Assembly (NCBI RefSeq): GCF_041916975.1
Contig: NZ_JAYRYK010000001.1
Span: forward strand, 248,001 to 312,000
Source: Sphingosinicella sp041916975
GTDB taxonomy: Bacteria > Pseudomonadota > Alphaproteobacteria > Sphingomonadales > Sphingomonadaceae
Direction: 5' to 3'
DNA length: 64,000 nucleotides
The notes under the pieces were generated by a model that was not told the origin of the DNA, did no database searches, and saw nothing but the letters and a program-made list of their open reading frames with translations. Below are positions 24,537-32,231 of the stretch, one piece after another. The position numbers and the translations under genes are program-made. Position 1 is the first letter of the stretch. The number at the start of each line of letters is the position of its first letter.

Positions 24537-26411
24537 ATGATTGCTGTATTTCTTCTTTCTGCCGCCGCAATTGTCGATGATGGGACACTGGTCGTCTCCG
24601 CCGCGCGCGAACCGGTAGCCTACGGCGACACCGGCGGCGCGCTGACGGTGATCGACGGCGCCGCGATCGAGGCCGTCGCCGTACCCCAGCTCGTTGACAT
24701 TCTGCGCCTGTCGCCGGGCGTATCCGTGGCGCGTTCCGGACCGACCGGCGCACAGACACAGGTCCGCATTCGCGGCGCCGAGGCGAACCACACGCTCGTT
24801 TTCGTCGACGGCATCGCCGCCAACGACCCTGCAACCTCGGGCGAGTTCCGCTGGGAAACCCTGCCCTCGGACGGCATCGCACGCGCAGAAATCCTGCGCG
24901 GTCCGCAGTCTGCATTGTGGGGATCAGAAGCAATCGGCGGCGTCGTGTCCGTGACCACCGCTGAACCGGCCGACGGCACACGCATTTTCGGCAGCGCCGA
25001 AGCGGGCTCCTTCGGCACGCTTCACGCGGCAGGCGGCGCCAGCATCGGCAGCGACAAGGGCGGCGTGGTCGTGCAGTCCAGCTGGTACGACACCAAGGGC
25101 ATCGACAGCTTCGGCGGCGGCATCAAGGAACGCGACGGCTATGAATCGCTGATGCTATCCGCGAAAGCCACTGTGCGGCCGATTGAGAACGGCGAACTCG
25201 GCATTGTCGTGCGTCACACCAACTCGCTCAGCGAATTCGACGGATACAGTGACGTCACTTTCCTGAGGGACGACACGCTCGACGCGACGCGCATTCGCGC
25301 GACCGCGCTGCGCGGGTTCGGACGTGTCGAGACGCTGGAAGGCCGCTGGCGGCACGAGATCTTCGGCAGCTTCGTCACGACCGACAACATCAACCGCGAC
25401 GGCGACACCTACCTCAACCGCACTGACGCCGAGGTGTTCGAAACCGGCTACCAGACCGGTATCGACTTCGGCAGCGAGGCCTTCCGCCACCGCGTGACCG
25501 GCGCAATCGAATATCGCACGCAGCGCTTCGTTGCCGATGACGATACGTATTTCGGCGGCACCAACCAGCGCGTGTCGCGCGACCGTACCAGCTTCGTGCT
25601 CGATTACGGCCTGAGCGCGGGAGGGCTCGTGCTTGGCGCGAGCGTACGCCGCGACGAGAACGACGCGTTCAAGGACGCGACGACGTGGCGCACGAGCGGC
25701 CGCTACACGCTCGAAAACGGCTTCACCGTCCACGCGAGCGCCGGCAAGGGCGTCACCGACCCGACGTTCACGGAAATGTTCGGCTTCTTCCCCGGCAGCT
25801 TCGTCGGCAATCCGAACCTGACGCCGGAGCGTTCAGTCGGCTGGGATGCGGGTGTCGGCTACCGAAAGGGCACGTTCTCGGCAGACGTGACATGGTTCCA
25901 GGCCGATCTGGAGAATGAGATTGTCTCGACGTTCGACTCCGCGACCTTCCTCTCGGGCGTCGCCAACGCGACCGGCAAGAGCAAGCGCCGCGGTATCGAA
26001 GCCTCGTTCGACGCAAAGCCCCTCACCTGGCTGACGCTCGGCGGCAGCTATACGTGGCTCGACGCAAAGGAAGCTCAGGTTGCGGGTGCGGCGCGGCTGC
26101 GCGAAGCCCGGCGTCCGCGGCACAGCGGCAGCCTGCTGGCGACCGCCGATTTCGACGTCGCCTCCGTCACCTTCACGGCGAACTATGTGGGCAACCGCAA
26201 GGACACGGATTTCGACAGCTTCCCGGCGCGCGTCGTGACGCTGAAGGACTATGTGCTCGCAACGCTCTCCGGCCGCGTGAAGCTGGGCGGCGACTTCGAG
26301 TTGACGGGCCGCATCGAAAACCTGTTCGATGCGACCTATGAAGACGCTTACGGATATCGGACGCAGGGTATCTCCGCCTTCGGCGGCATCCGCGTGAAAT
26401 GGGGCGGCTGA
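24537..26411 (+). CDS. btuB: TonB-dependent vitamin B12 receptor
   Basis: 624 residues from the ATG at 24537, which has GGAGG 5 bp upstream. A short hydrophobic signal (MIAVFLLSAAAI) precedes a TonB-box-like GTLVVSAARE. The plug domain has VPQLVDILRLSPGVSV, QVRIRGAEANHTLVFVDG and GPQSALWGSEAIGGVV. A beta-barrel follows, ending in GGIRVKWGG at the outer-membrane terminus. Identity as BtuB rests on the cobalamin riboswitch upstream and the btuFCD-like genes downstream as well as the fold. Imports cobalamin across the outer membrane. Confidence 0.93.
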   Translation: MIAVFLLSAAAIVDDGTLVVSAAREPVAYGDTGGALTVIDGAAIEAVAVPQLVDILRLSPGVSVARSGPTGAQTQVRIRGAEANHTLVFVDGIAANDPATSGEFRWETLPSDGIARAEILRGPQSALWGSEAIGGVVSVTTAEPADGTRIFGSAEAGSFGTLHAAGGASIGSDKGGVVVQSSWYDTKGIDSFGGGIKERDGYESLMLSAKATVRPIENGELGIVVRHTNSLSEFDGYSDVTFLRDDTLDATRIRATALRGFGRVETLEGRWRHEIFGSFVTTDNINRDGDTYLNRTDAEVFETGYQTGIDFGSEAFRHRVTGAIEYRTQRFVADDDTYFGGTNQRVSRDRTSFVLDYGLSAGGLVLGASVRRDENDAFKDATTWRTSGRYTLENGFTVHASAGKGVTDPTFTEMFGFFPGSFVGNPNLTPERSVGWDAGVGYRKGTFSADVTWFQADLENEIVSTFDSATFLSGVANATGKSKRRGIEASFDAKPLTWLTLGGSYTWLDAKEAQVAGAARLREARRPRHSGSLLATADFDVASVTFTANYVGNRKDTDFDSFPARVVTLKDYVLATLSGRVKLGGDFELTGRIENLFDATYEDAYGYRTQGISAFGGIRVKWGG

Positions 26412-27211
26412 TCGCCTTTCTTGGTCTGCTCGCCTTCGCCGCTACAGCGGCGGAGGCGGCAAACCATGAAGTTTCGGCGGAGGCGGGAACGCCGGCACGC
26501 GTCGCCTCCCTCGGGCTTTGCACGGACGAACTGGTGCTGCTGTTGGCCGAACCGGATCAGCTCGTGTCCGTTTCGTTCCTGGGGCACGACCTTCGCGAGA
26601 CGCCGCTCGCCCCCAAGGCGCGTGGTCTGCACAGCAATGACGGCCGCTTCAGCTCGGTCGCGCACCTGAAACCCGATCTCGTCATCACCGGTGGCGCAGT
26701 GAACCGCTTCGCGCGCGAACTTGCCGAGCGAACCGGAACACGCGTGGTCGACGTGCCGCCGCCGCAGACGCTTGCCGCGCTTCGAGACAATATACGAACG
26801 GTTGCCGCCGTGCTCGGGCATCCGGCGCGCGGCGCGGCGCTGATCGGCTGGATGGATGCTAAGCTGAAGGCCGCTCCAGCCCGCGCGAATGATGCGCTGA
26901 TGGTCGTTGCAGGCGGACTGACGCCCGACGTGCATTCGATCGCCGCCGAACTTCTTGCGCACGCGGGCATCCGGCAGATGGTGATGTCGTCCAGCCGTGT
27001 TTCGCTGGAAGGGCTTGTGGCCACGCCGCCGCCGCTCCTCATCCTCAGCCGTTACCGCGCCGACCAATTTTCGCTTCCGCAGGAATGGCTTGGAACAGCG
27101 ACACGTCTTTCGGGTCGAAAGCCCGCATATGTCGACGGGCGGTTCTGGTCCTGCCCCGGCCCGCTGGCGGCGGCCGATGTCGCACGGCTTCGCGCGGAGA
27201 TCACACAATGA
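26399..27211 (+). CDS. btuF: cobalamin ABC transporter substrate-binding protein
   Basis: 270 residues with a cleavable signal peptide (GRLIAFLGLLAFAATAAEA then ANHE). The helical-backbone periplasmic binding domain shows RVASLGLCTDELVLLL, HLKPDLVITGG and PPQTLAALRDNI. It overlaps btuB by 13 bp and the permease by 4 bp (ATGA). Captures cobalamin in the periplasm and hands it to the inner membrane transporter. Specificity is inferred from the riboswitch-controlled operon. Confidence 0.9.
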   Translation: MGRLIAFLGLLAFAATAAEAANHEVSAEAGTPARVASLGLCTDELVLLLAEPDQLVSVSFLGHDLRETPLAPKARGLHSNDGRFSSVAHLKPDLVITGGAVNRFARELAERTGTRVVDVPPPQTLAALRDNIRTVAAVLGHPARGAALIGWMDAKLKAAPARANDALMVVAGGLTPDVHSIAAELLAHAGIRQMVMSSSRVSLEGLVATPPPLLILSRYRADQFSLPQEWLGTATRLSGRKPAYVDGRFWSCPGPLAAADVARLRAEITQ

Positions 27212-28176
27212 GCGCGGGACGCCTTTGCCTGATCCTGGGCGGAGTGCTCGTCCTTGTGGCGGCAGCGTCGCTGATCGTAGGCGACGTGCCGATCCTCGGT
27301 CTTCTGAAGCGTGACCCAGCGCTTGCCCATATGCTGATCGTCGAGCTTCGATTGCCGCGGCTGGTGCTTGCGGCGTCGGCGGGCGCGGCACTGGGGCTCT
27401 GCGGCGCGGCGCTCCAAGGTCTCCTCCGCAATCCACTCTCATCACCCGACATTCTCGGCACCTCGGCGGGCGCGGCGCTTGGCGCGGTCGTTTCAGCCTA
27501 TTTCCTGGGGCTTTCCGGCACGCTCGCGATGGCGGGGGGCGGCATCGCGGGGGCGCTGATCGCGCTACTTCTGCTGCTGGCGCTCGCCGGGCGCGGGGCG
27601 TCCTCGGCGACCCTGATTCTTGCGGGTGTCGCAATCTCGGCGCTTGGCGGGGCGATGATGAACCTCGCGCTCGCGCTCGCGCCCTCGCCCTTCGCCTTCT
27701 ATGACATCATGTTCTGGCTGCTCGGCTCGTTCGCCGATCGCAATCTCGGCCACGTGAGCGTCGGCCTTCCCGCCATGCTCGCCGGAAGTCTCCTCGTGCT
27801 TTCCGCCGCTCGCGGTCTCGATGCGCTGGCGCTCGGCGAGGATGTCGCCGCGACGCTGGGCCACGACGTGCGGCTGATGCGCTGGCGGATCGTCGGGGGC
27901 AGCGCGGTCGCGGTGGGCGGCGCGGTGGCCGTGGCGGGTATCATCGGCTTTGTGGGCCTGATCGTGCCGCATCTGGTGCGGCCACTGGTACGGAACCGCC
28001 CCGGCCCCGCGCTGTTGCCGAGCGCAATCGCGGGCGCGGCGCTGCTGGTGGCGGCGGATATTGTCACGCGCTTTCCGCTGAACGGCAAGACGCTGCCCAT
28101 CGGCGTGGTGACAGCGATGCTGGGGGCGCCGTTCTTTCTGTGGCTGATCCTCTCCCGACGCGGGATGCCGTCGTGA
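27208..28176 (+). CDS. btuC: cobalamin ABC transporter permease (FecCD family)
   Basis: 322 residues from the ATG at 27208, which overlaps the btuF stop; an open frame upstream is non-homologous. About ten membrane helices. FecCD family landmarks are RLPRLVLAASAGAALGLCGAALQGLLRNPL (quoted part: ALQGLLRNPL), SAGAALGA and GLIVPHLVR with ILGHD-like coupling segment TLGHDVRLMRW. Pumps B12 through the inner membrane when paired with the ATPase. Coupled to it by a GTGA overlap. Confidence 0.92.
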   Translation: MSAGRLCLILGGVLVLVAAASLIVGDVPILGLLKRDPALAHMLIVELRLPRLVLAASAGAALGLCGAALQGLLRNPLSSPDILGTSAGAALGAVVSAYFLGLSGTLAMAGGGIAGALIALLLLLALAGRGASSATLILAGVAISALGGAMMNLALALAPSPFAFYDIMFWLLGSFADRNLGHVSVGLPAMLAGSLLVLSAARGLDALALGEDVAATLGHDVRLMRWRIVGGSAVAVGGAVAVAGIIGFVGLIVPHLVRPLVRNRPGPALLPSAIAGAALLVAADIVTRFPLNGKTLPIGVVTAMLGAPFFLWLILSRRGMPS

Positions 28177-28874
28177 GCGGTCTCGTCGCGACCGCCATCG
28201 CACGGGCGCACCTGAAAGGCGCGATCGATATTGCCATCGCACGCGGCGAGATCGTGGGGCTGATCGGACCGAACGGATCCGGCAAGACGACGCTGCTCCG
28301 CGCGCTGGCGGGGCTGACCACCGGACGCGGGACGATCACCGCAGACGGAAGAGTGCTGAGCGAGATGACGGCCGCGGAGCGAGCCCGGTGTATCGCTTAC
28401 ATGCCCGCCGGGCGCCGCGTCGACTGGCCTATGCGCGCCGACGACATCGTCGCGCTTTCGGGTGCGGGCGAGCCTGCCGTGTCGGAAGCATTGGCGCGCG
28501 TCGGCATGGCGGCATTCGCCGCGCGGCAGGTGGACACGCTCTCTACGGGCGAGCGCGCGCGCGTCCTGCTGGCGCGGGCGCTTGCGGGCCGGGCGGACTG
28601 GCTTTTGCTCGACGAACCGACCGCGAACCTCGATCCGGGACATGAACTCGATGTGCTTGCGCTGCTTCGCGCCGAGGCGGCGCACGGGGCCGGGGTGCTG
28701 GCGTCCTTTCACAATCTCGCGCTCGCGGAGGCGCATTGCGACCGGTGCATGCTGATGGCGGAGGGGTGCATTGTCGCTGAAGGCGCGCCCTCTGCGGTGC
28801 TGACCGAAGCGAATCTGGCGGCTGTTTACGGAATTGCGCGCGACGGCGCGGGCTGGCGGCGGAACGCATCCTGA
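28173..28874 (+). CDS. btuD: cobalamin ABC transporter ATP-binding protein
   Basis: 233 residues from the GTG at 28173 that overlaps the permease stop (GTGA); a GTG 33 bp earlier is possible. Walker A is GPNGSGKTT, the signature is LSTGERARVLLARAL (LSTGE replaces the usual LSGGE), Walker B is WLLLDEP and the switch His is in ASFHNL. Powers the BtuC permease. Its last 49 bp overlap the end of the convergent LysR gene. Confidence 0.92.
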   Translation: MSGLVATAIARAHLKGAIDIAIARGEIVGLIGPNGSGKTTLLRALAGLTTGRGTITADGRVLSEMTAAERARCIAYMPAGRRVDWPMRADDIVALSGAGEPAVSEALARVGMAAFAARQVDTLSTGERARVLLARALAGRADWLLLDEPTANLDPGHELDVLALLRAEAAHGAGVLASFHNLALAEAHCDRCMLMAEGCIVAEGAPSAVLTEANLAAVYGIARDGAGWRRNAS

Positions 28875-29731
28875 ACGAGTGACGTCATGCGTGCGACGTC
28901 GCTCTGCAGCGCCATAGCAACGGGGCTTTGCAGCACGGCGAGCGTGCGCGTGCGATCGAAGCCGGACAGGCGCCGCTGGACGATGCCCGGGGCGCTGTAG
29001 GACGCGGGCATGACCGTGACGCCGAGACCGGCGGCCACCATCGCCAATGCGCGTTCCTCCTGCACCGTACGGTAGGCGAGCGGCGGGCGGACGCCGTGGC
29101 CGGTGAAATGCCGGCTGACCTCGCTCAGCACCTCGCAGCGGCGGCGGACGACCATCGGCGTGCTGTGCAGGGCGTCCGACAGCACCGGGTCCGATGCTGC
29201 AAGTGGATGGCCTTCGGGCATCATCAACAGATAGGGCTCCTCCCCCACGGCAACCGGCGAATATTTCTCCGTGCCCGTGCGCATCAGGGTGAGCGCCATG
29301 TCGACGCGGCCTTGATCGAGGCGGGTGACGAGTTCCGCATCGCTGCCTTCGACGATCTCGAGGCCATTGGCGCCGTCGATGGATTGCCAGTCACGCACCA
29401 GCTGCTCGCCGATGCTGGCAGGGACGGTGTGGAGCAGGCCGAGGCGCAGCGCGCGGCGGCGGGCGGGCTCGCCGATCTCGCCGAGCGCGGCGTTGTATTC
29501 CTGCATGATGTTGCGCGCGCGCTGGAGGAAGCGGGCGCCGGCTTCGGTAAGTTCCACGCGGCGCGCGGAGCGGACGAACAGCGAGACGCCGAGTTCCCTC
29601 TCCAGCTTCGCGACGCCTGCGGAAAGCGTCGGCTGGGTGACGTTCACACGCGCTGCCGCCGCCGTAAAACTGCCGGTCTCGACGATCGCGAGGAAGTAGC
29701 GCAGGAGGTAGCCGTCAATCATAGATGTCAT
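28826..29731 (-). CDS. LysR family transcriptional regulator
   Basis: 301 residues. The N-terminal winged helix-turn-helix reads LLRYFLAIVETGSFTAAAAR then VTQPTLSAGVAKLERELG (residues 8-48), and the rest is a type-2 periplasmic-binding-like effector domain. The start is the ATG at 29731; an ATG 9 bp later is also possible, and neither has a clear Shine-Dalgarno. It is divergent from the leucine-degradation operon across 90 bp and is the natural candidate to regulate it, in place of the MerR-type LiuR known elsewhere. That assignment is inference. Confidence 0.9.
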   Translation of the reverse strand: MTSMIDGYLLRYFLAIVETGSFTAAAARVNVTQPTLSAGVAKLERELGVSLFVRSARRVELTEAGARFLQRARNIMQEYNAALGEIGEPARRRALRLGLLHTVPASIGEQLVRDWQSIDGANGLEIVEGSDAELVTRLDQGRVDMALTLMRTGTEKYSPVAVGEEPYLLMMPEGHPLAASDPVLSDALHSTPMVVRRRCEVLSEVSRHFTGHGVRPPLAYRTVQEERALAMVAAGLGVTVMPASYSAPGIVQRRLSGFDRTRTLAVLQSPVAMALQSDVARMTSLVQDAFRRQPAPSRAIP

Positions 29732-29736
29732 CTATG
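29720..29736. promoter_or_regulatory. candidate LysR operator (T-N11-A dyad) at the lysR start
   Basis: CATAGATG-T-CATCTATG is an 8+8 perfect dyad around one base and contains a T-N11-A core, the LysR-type box. It covers the start codon of the LysR gene and lies 86 bp upstream of the divergent liuB start. A regulator bound here would repress its own gene and could activate the divergent operon. Confidence 0.55.
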
Positions 29737-29821
29737 CGAAACCGAAGGCGCATTCAATTAAGACCGAATCCCTTCCGCGTGCTATTCCCACTCGGAACGA
29801 AGCTGAGGGGATGATCGACCG

Positions 29822-31411
29822 ATGGCCGTAGTCGGCACGCAGGCGAATGCTATCGACCCGGAATTCAAGGCAAACGCGGAGGCGATGCGGGCGCTCGTCG
29901 CCGATCTGCGCGAGCGCTCGGCGCAGATCGCGCTCGGCGGCAACGCGGACTCGCGCGAACGCCACACCGCACGCGGCAAGCTGCTGCCCCGCGAGCGTGT
30001 GGAGCGGCTGCTTGATCCCGGCACCGCCTTTCTCGAACTCTCGCTGTTCGCCGGTTACGACGTCTATGACGATGAGGTGCCCGCCGCAGGCGTAATCGCA
30101 GGCGTCGGCCAGATCGCCGGGCGGAGCTGCGTGATCGTGTGCAACGACGCCACGGTGAAGGGCGGCACTTACTATCCGCTGACCGTGAAGAAGCACCTGC
30201 GCGCGCAGGAAGTGGCACGGCAGAACCGCCTGCCATGCGTCTACCTCGTCGATTCCGGCGGCGCGAATCTCCCCAATCAGGACGAGGTGTTCCCCGACCG
30301 CGACCATTTCGGGCGCATCTTCTACAATCAGGCGACCATGTCCGCCGAAGGCATCGCGCAGATCGCGGTGGTGATGGGCAGCTGCACGGCGGGCGGCGCC
30401 TACGTGCCCGCCATGTCCGACGAGAGCATCATCGTGCGCAATCAAGGCACGATCTTCCTTGGTGGGCCCCCGCTGGTGAAAGCCGCGACCGGCGAGGAAG
30501 TGACGGCGGAAGACCTTGGCGGCGGCGACGTGCACGCGCGCATCTCCGGCGTGGTCGACCATCTTGCGAACGACGACGCGCACGCGCTTTCGATCGCCCG
30601 GGGCATCGTCGCCACCCTCCCCGCGCCCCGCGCGCCGGAGGTTGCCGTACAGGCGCCCAGGCCGCCACGCCACGATCCATCCGAGATTTACGGCCTGATC
30701 CCCGCCGACACGCGGCATCCGGTCGATGTGCGCGAGATCATCGCCCGCGTCGTCGACGACAGCGCGCTCGACGAGTTCAAGGCGCTGTACGGCGAAACGC
30801 TCGTCACAGGCTTCGCGCATATCGAAGGCTATCCCGTTGGCATCGTCGCCAACAACGGCATCCTGTTTTCGGAAAGCGCGCAGAAAGGCGCGCACTTCAT
30901 CGAGCTGTGCTGCCAGCGCAAAGTGCCGCTCCTGTTCCTGCAGAACATCTCCGGCTTCATGGTCGGCAGGCGCTACGAGAACGAGGGCATCGCCCGCCAC
31001 GGCGCGAAGATGGTGACGGCGGTCGCCTGCGCCGCCGTGCCGAAGTTCACCGTGGTGATCGGCGGCAGCTTCGGCGCGGGCAATTACGGCATGTGCGGCC
31101 GCGCCTATTCGCCCCGCTTCCTGTGGATGTGGCCGAACGCGCGCATTTCCGTGATGGGCGGCGAGCAGGCGGCGTCGGTGCTCGCCACCGTGAAGCGCGG
31201 CGGCTTCAAGACCAAGGCCGAGGAAGACGCGTTCAAGGCGCCGATCCGTGAGCAGTATGAGAAGCAGGGCCATCCTTATTACGCCAGTGCCCGCCTGTGG
31301 GACGATGGCATCATCGATCCCGCCGACACGCGCACGGTCGTGGCGCTCGGCCTCGCCGCCTCGCTGAACGCGGCCGTCCCCGAAACGCGCTTCGGCACGT
31401 TCCGGATGTGA
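29822..31411 (+). CDS. liuB: methylcrotonoyl-CoA carboxylase, carboxyltransferase (beta) subunit
   Basis: 529 residues, the normal length. Carboxyltransferase landmarks include NDATVKGGTYYPLTVKKHLRAQE (quoted in part: VKGGTYYPLTVKKH), VDSGGANLPNQDEVFPDRDHFG and NQGTIFLGGPPLVKAATGEEV, all typical of methylcrotonoyl-CoA rather than propionyl-CoA carboxylase. Transfers CO2 from biotin to 3-methylcrotonoyl-CoA in leucine breakdown. First gene of the liuB-liuC-liuD-liuA unit; GAGGGG lies upstream of the ATG. Confidence 0.95.
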   Translation: MAVVGTQANAIDPEFKANAEAMRALVADLRERSAQIALGGNADSRERHTARGKLLPRERVERLLDPGTAFLELSLFAGYDVYDDEVPAAGVIAGVGQIAGRSCVIVCNDATVKGGTYYPLTVKKHLRAQEVARQNRLPCVYLVDSGGANLPNQDEVFPDRDHFGRIFYNQATMSAEGIAQIAVVMGSCTAGGAYVPAMSDESIIVRNQGTIFLGGPPLVKAATGEEVTAEDLGGGDVHARISGVVDHLANDDAHALSIARGIVATLPAPRAPEVAVQAPRPPRHDPSEIYGLIPADTRHPVDVREIIARVVDDSALDEFKALYGETLVTGFAHIEGYPVGIVANNGILFSESAQKGAHFIELCCQRKVPLLFLQNISGFMVGRRYENEGIARHGAKMVTAVACAAVPKFTVVIGGSFGAGNYGMCGRAYSPRFLWMWPNARISVMGGEQAASVLATVKRGGFKTKAEEDAFKAPIREQYEKQGHPYYASARLWDDGIIDPADTRTVVALGLAASLNAAVPETRFGTFRM

Positions 31412-31418
31412 GGCGGCG

Positions 31419-32231
31419 ATGAACGATAACACCGCTTCCAACACACTCAGCTTCACGCTCGATGAAAACAACGTCGCGCGCGTGACGCTCAATCGCCCTG
31501 AACGGCATAACGCCTTCAACGCCGAGCTTATCGCAGCGCTGAAAGGCACGTTCGATGCCATCGCGCAGATGGATGGTGTTCGCGCGGTCGTGCTTTCTGG
31601 CGAAGGCAAGAGCTTCTCGGCGGGCGCGGACCTTGAGTACATGCGCGCCGCCGGAAGCTGGAGCGAGGCGGAGAACGTCGCTGACGGCCAGCGGCTTTCG
31701 GACATGCTCGCCAGCATCGCCGCCTGCCCGGTACCCGTGATCGCCATCGCCAAGGGCAATATCTTCGGCGGCGGTGTCGGGCTCGTCGCGTGCGCGGACA
31801 TGGTGGTGGGCATCGACGGCGTGAAGTTCCGGCTTTCGGAAGTCCGCCTCGGCCTCACCCCCGCGACGATCTCGCCGTTCGTGATCGCCGCCATCGGCGC
31901 GCGGCAGGCCAAGCGCTGGTTCACCACCGCCGAGCTCTTCGGTCTTCCCGAAGCGCGCGAGATGGGGCTGGTGCATGTCGGCGTCGCCGATCTCCGCGAT
32001 GCCGACGCGCAGGTGGATGCGTGGGTGGACGCCATCCTGGAAGCCGCGCCGGGCGCGGTGATCGACGCCAAGGCGCTCGTTACCGATTTCGCGGGGCGCG
32101 AGACCACGCCAGAGCTTCGCACCGATAGCGCCCGCCGTATCGCCGCGCGGCGCGCGACGGACGAAGCCGCCGAGGGCCTTACCGCCTTTCTTGAGAAACG
32201 CCGGCCATATTGGATGAAGACCGATGCGTAA
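31419..32231 (+). CDS. liuC: enoyl-CoA hydratase, probable methylglutaconyl-CoA hydratase
   Basis: 270-residue crotonase-fold protein. The CoA-binding/oxyanion segment is KSFSAGADLEYM near residue 66 and the second loop is GNIFGGGVGLVACADMVVG. Position between the two carboxylase subunits is the standard liu layout, where this enzyme hydrates 3-methylglutaconyl-CoA to HMG-CoA. It overlaps liuD by 8 bp. Specificity is from context rather than sequence. Confidence 0.9.
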   Translation: MNDNTASNTLSFTLDENNVARVTLNRPERHNAFNAELIAALKGTFDAIAQMDGVRAVVLSGEGKSFSAGADLEYMRAAGSWSEAENVADGQRLSDMLASIAACPVPVIAIAKGNIFGGGVGLVACADMVVGIDGVKFRLSEVRLGLTPATISPFVIAAIGARQAKRWFTTAELFGLPEAREMGLVHVGVADLRDADAQVDAWVDAILEAAPGAVIDAKALVTDFAGRETTPELRTDSARRIAARRATDEAAEGLTAFLEKRRPYWMKTDA

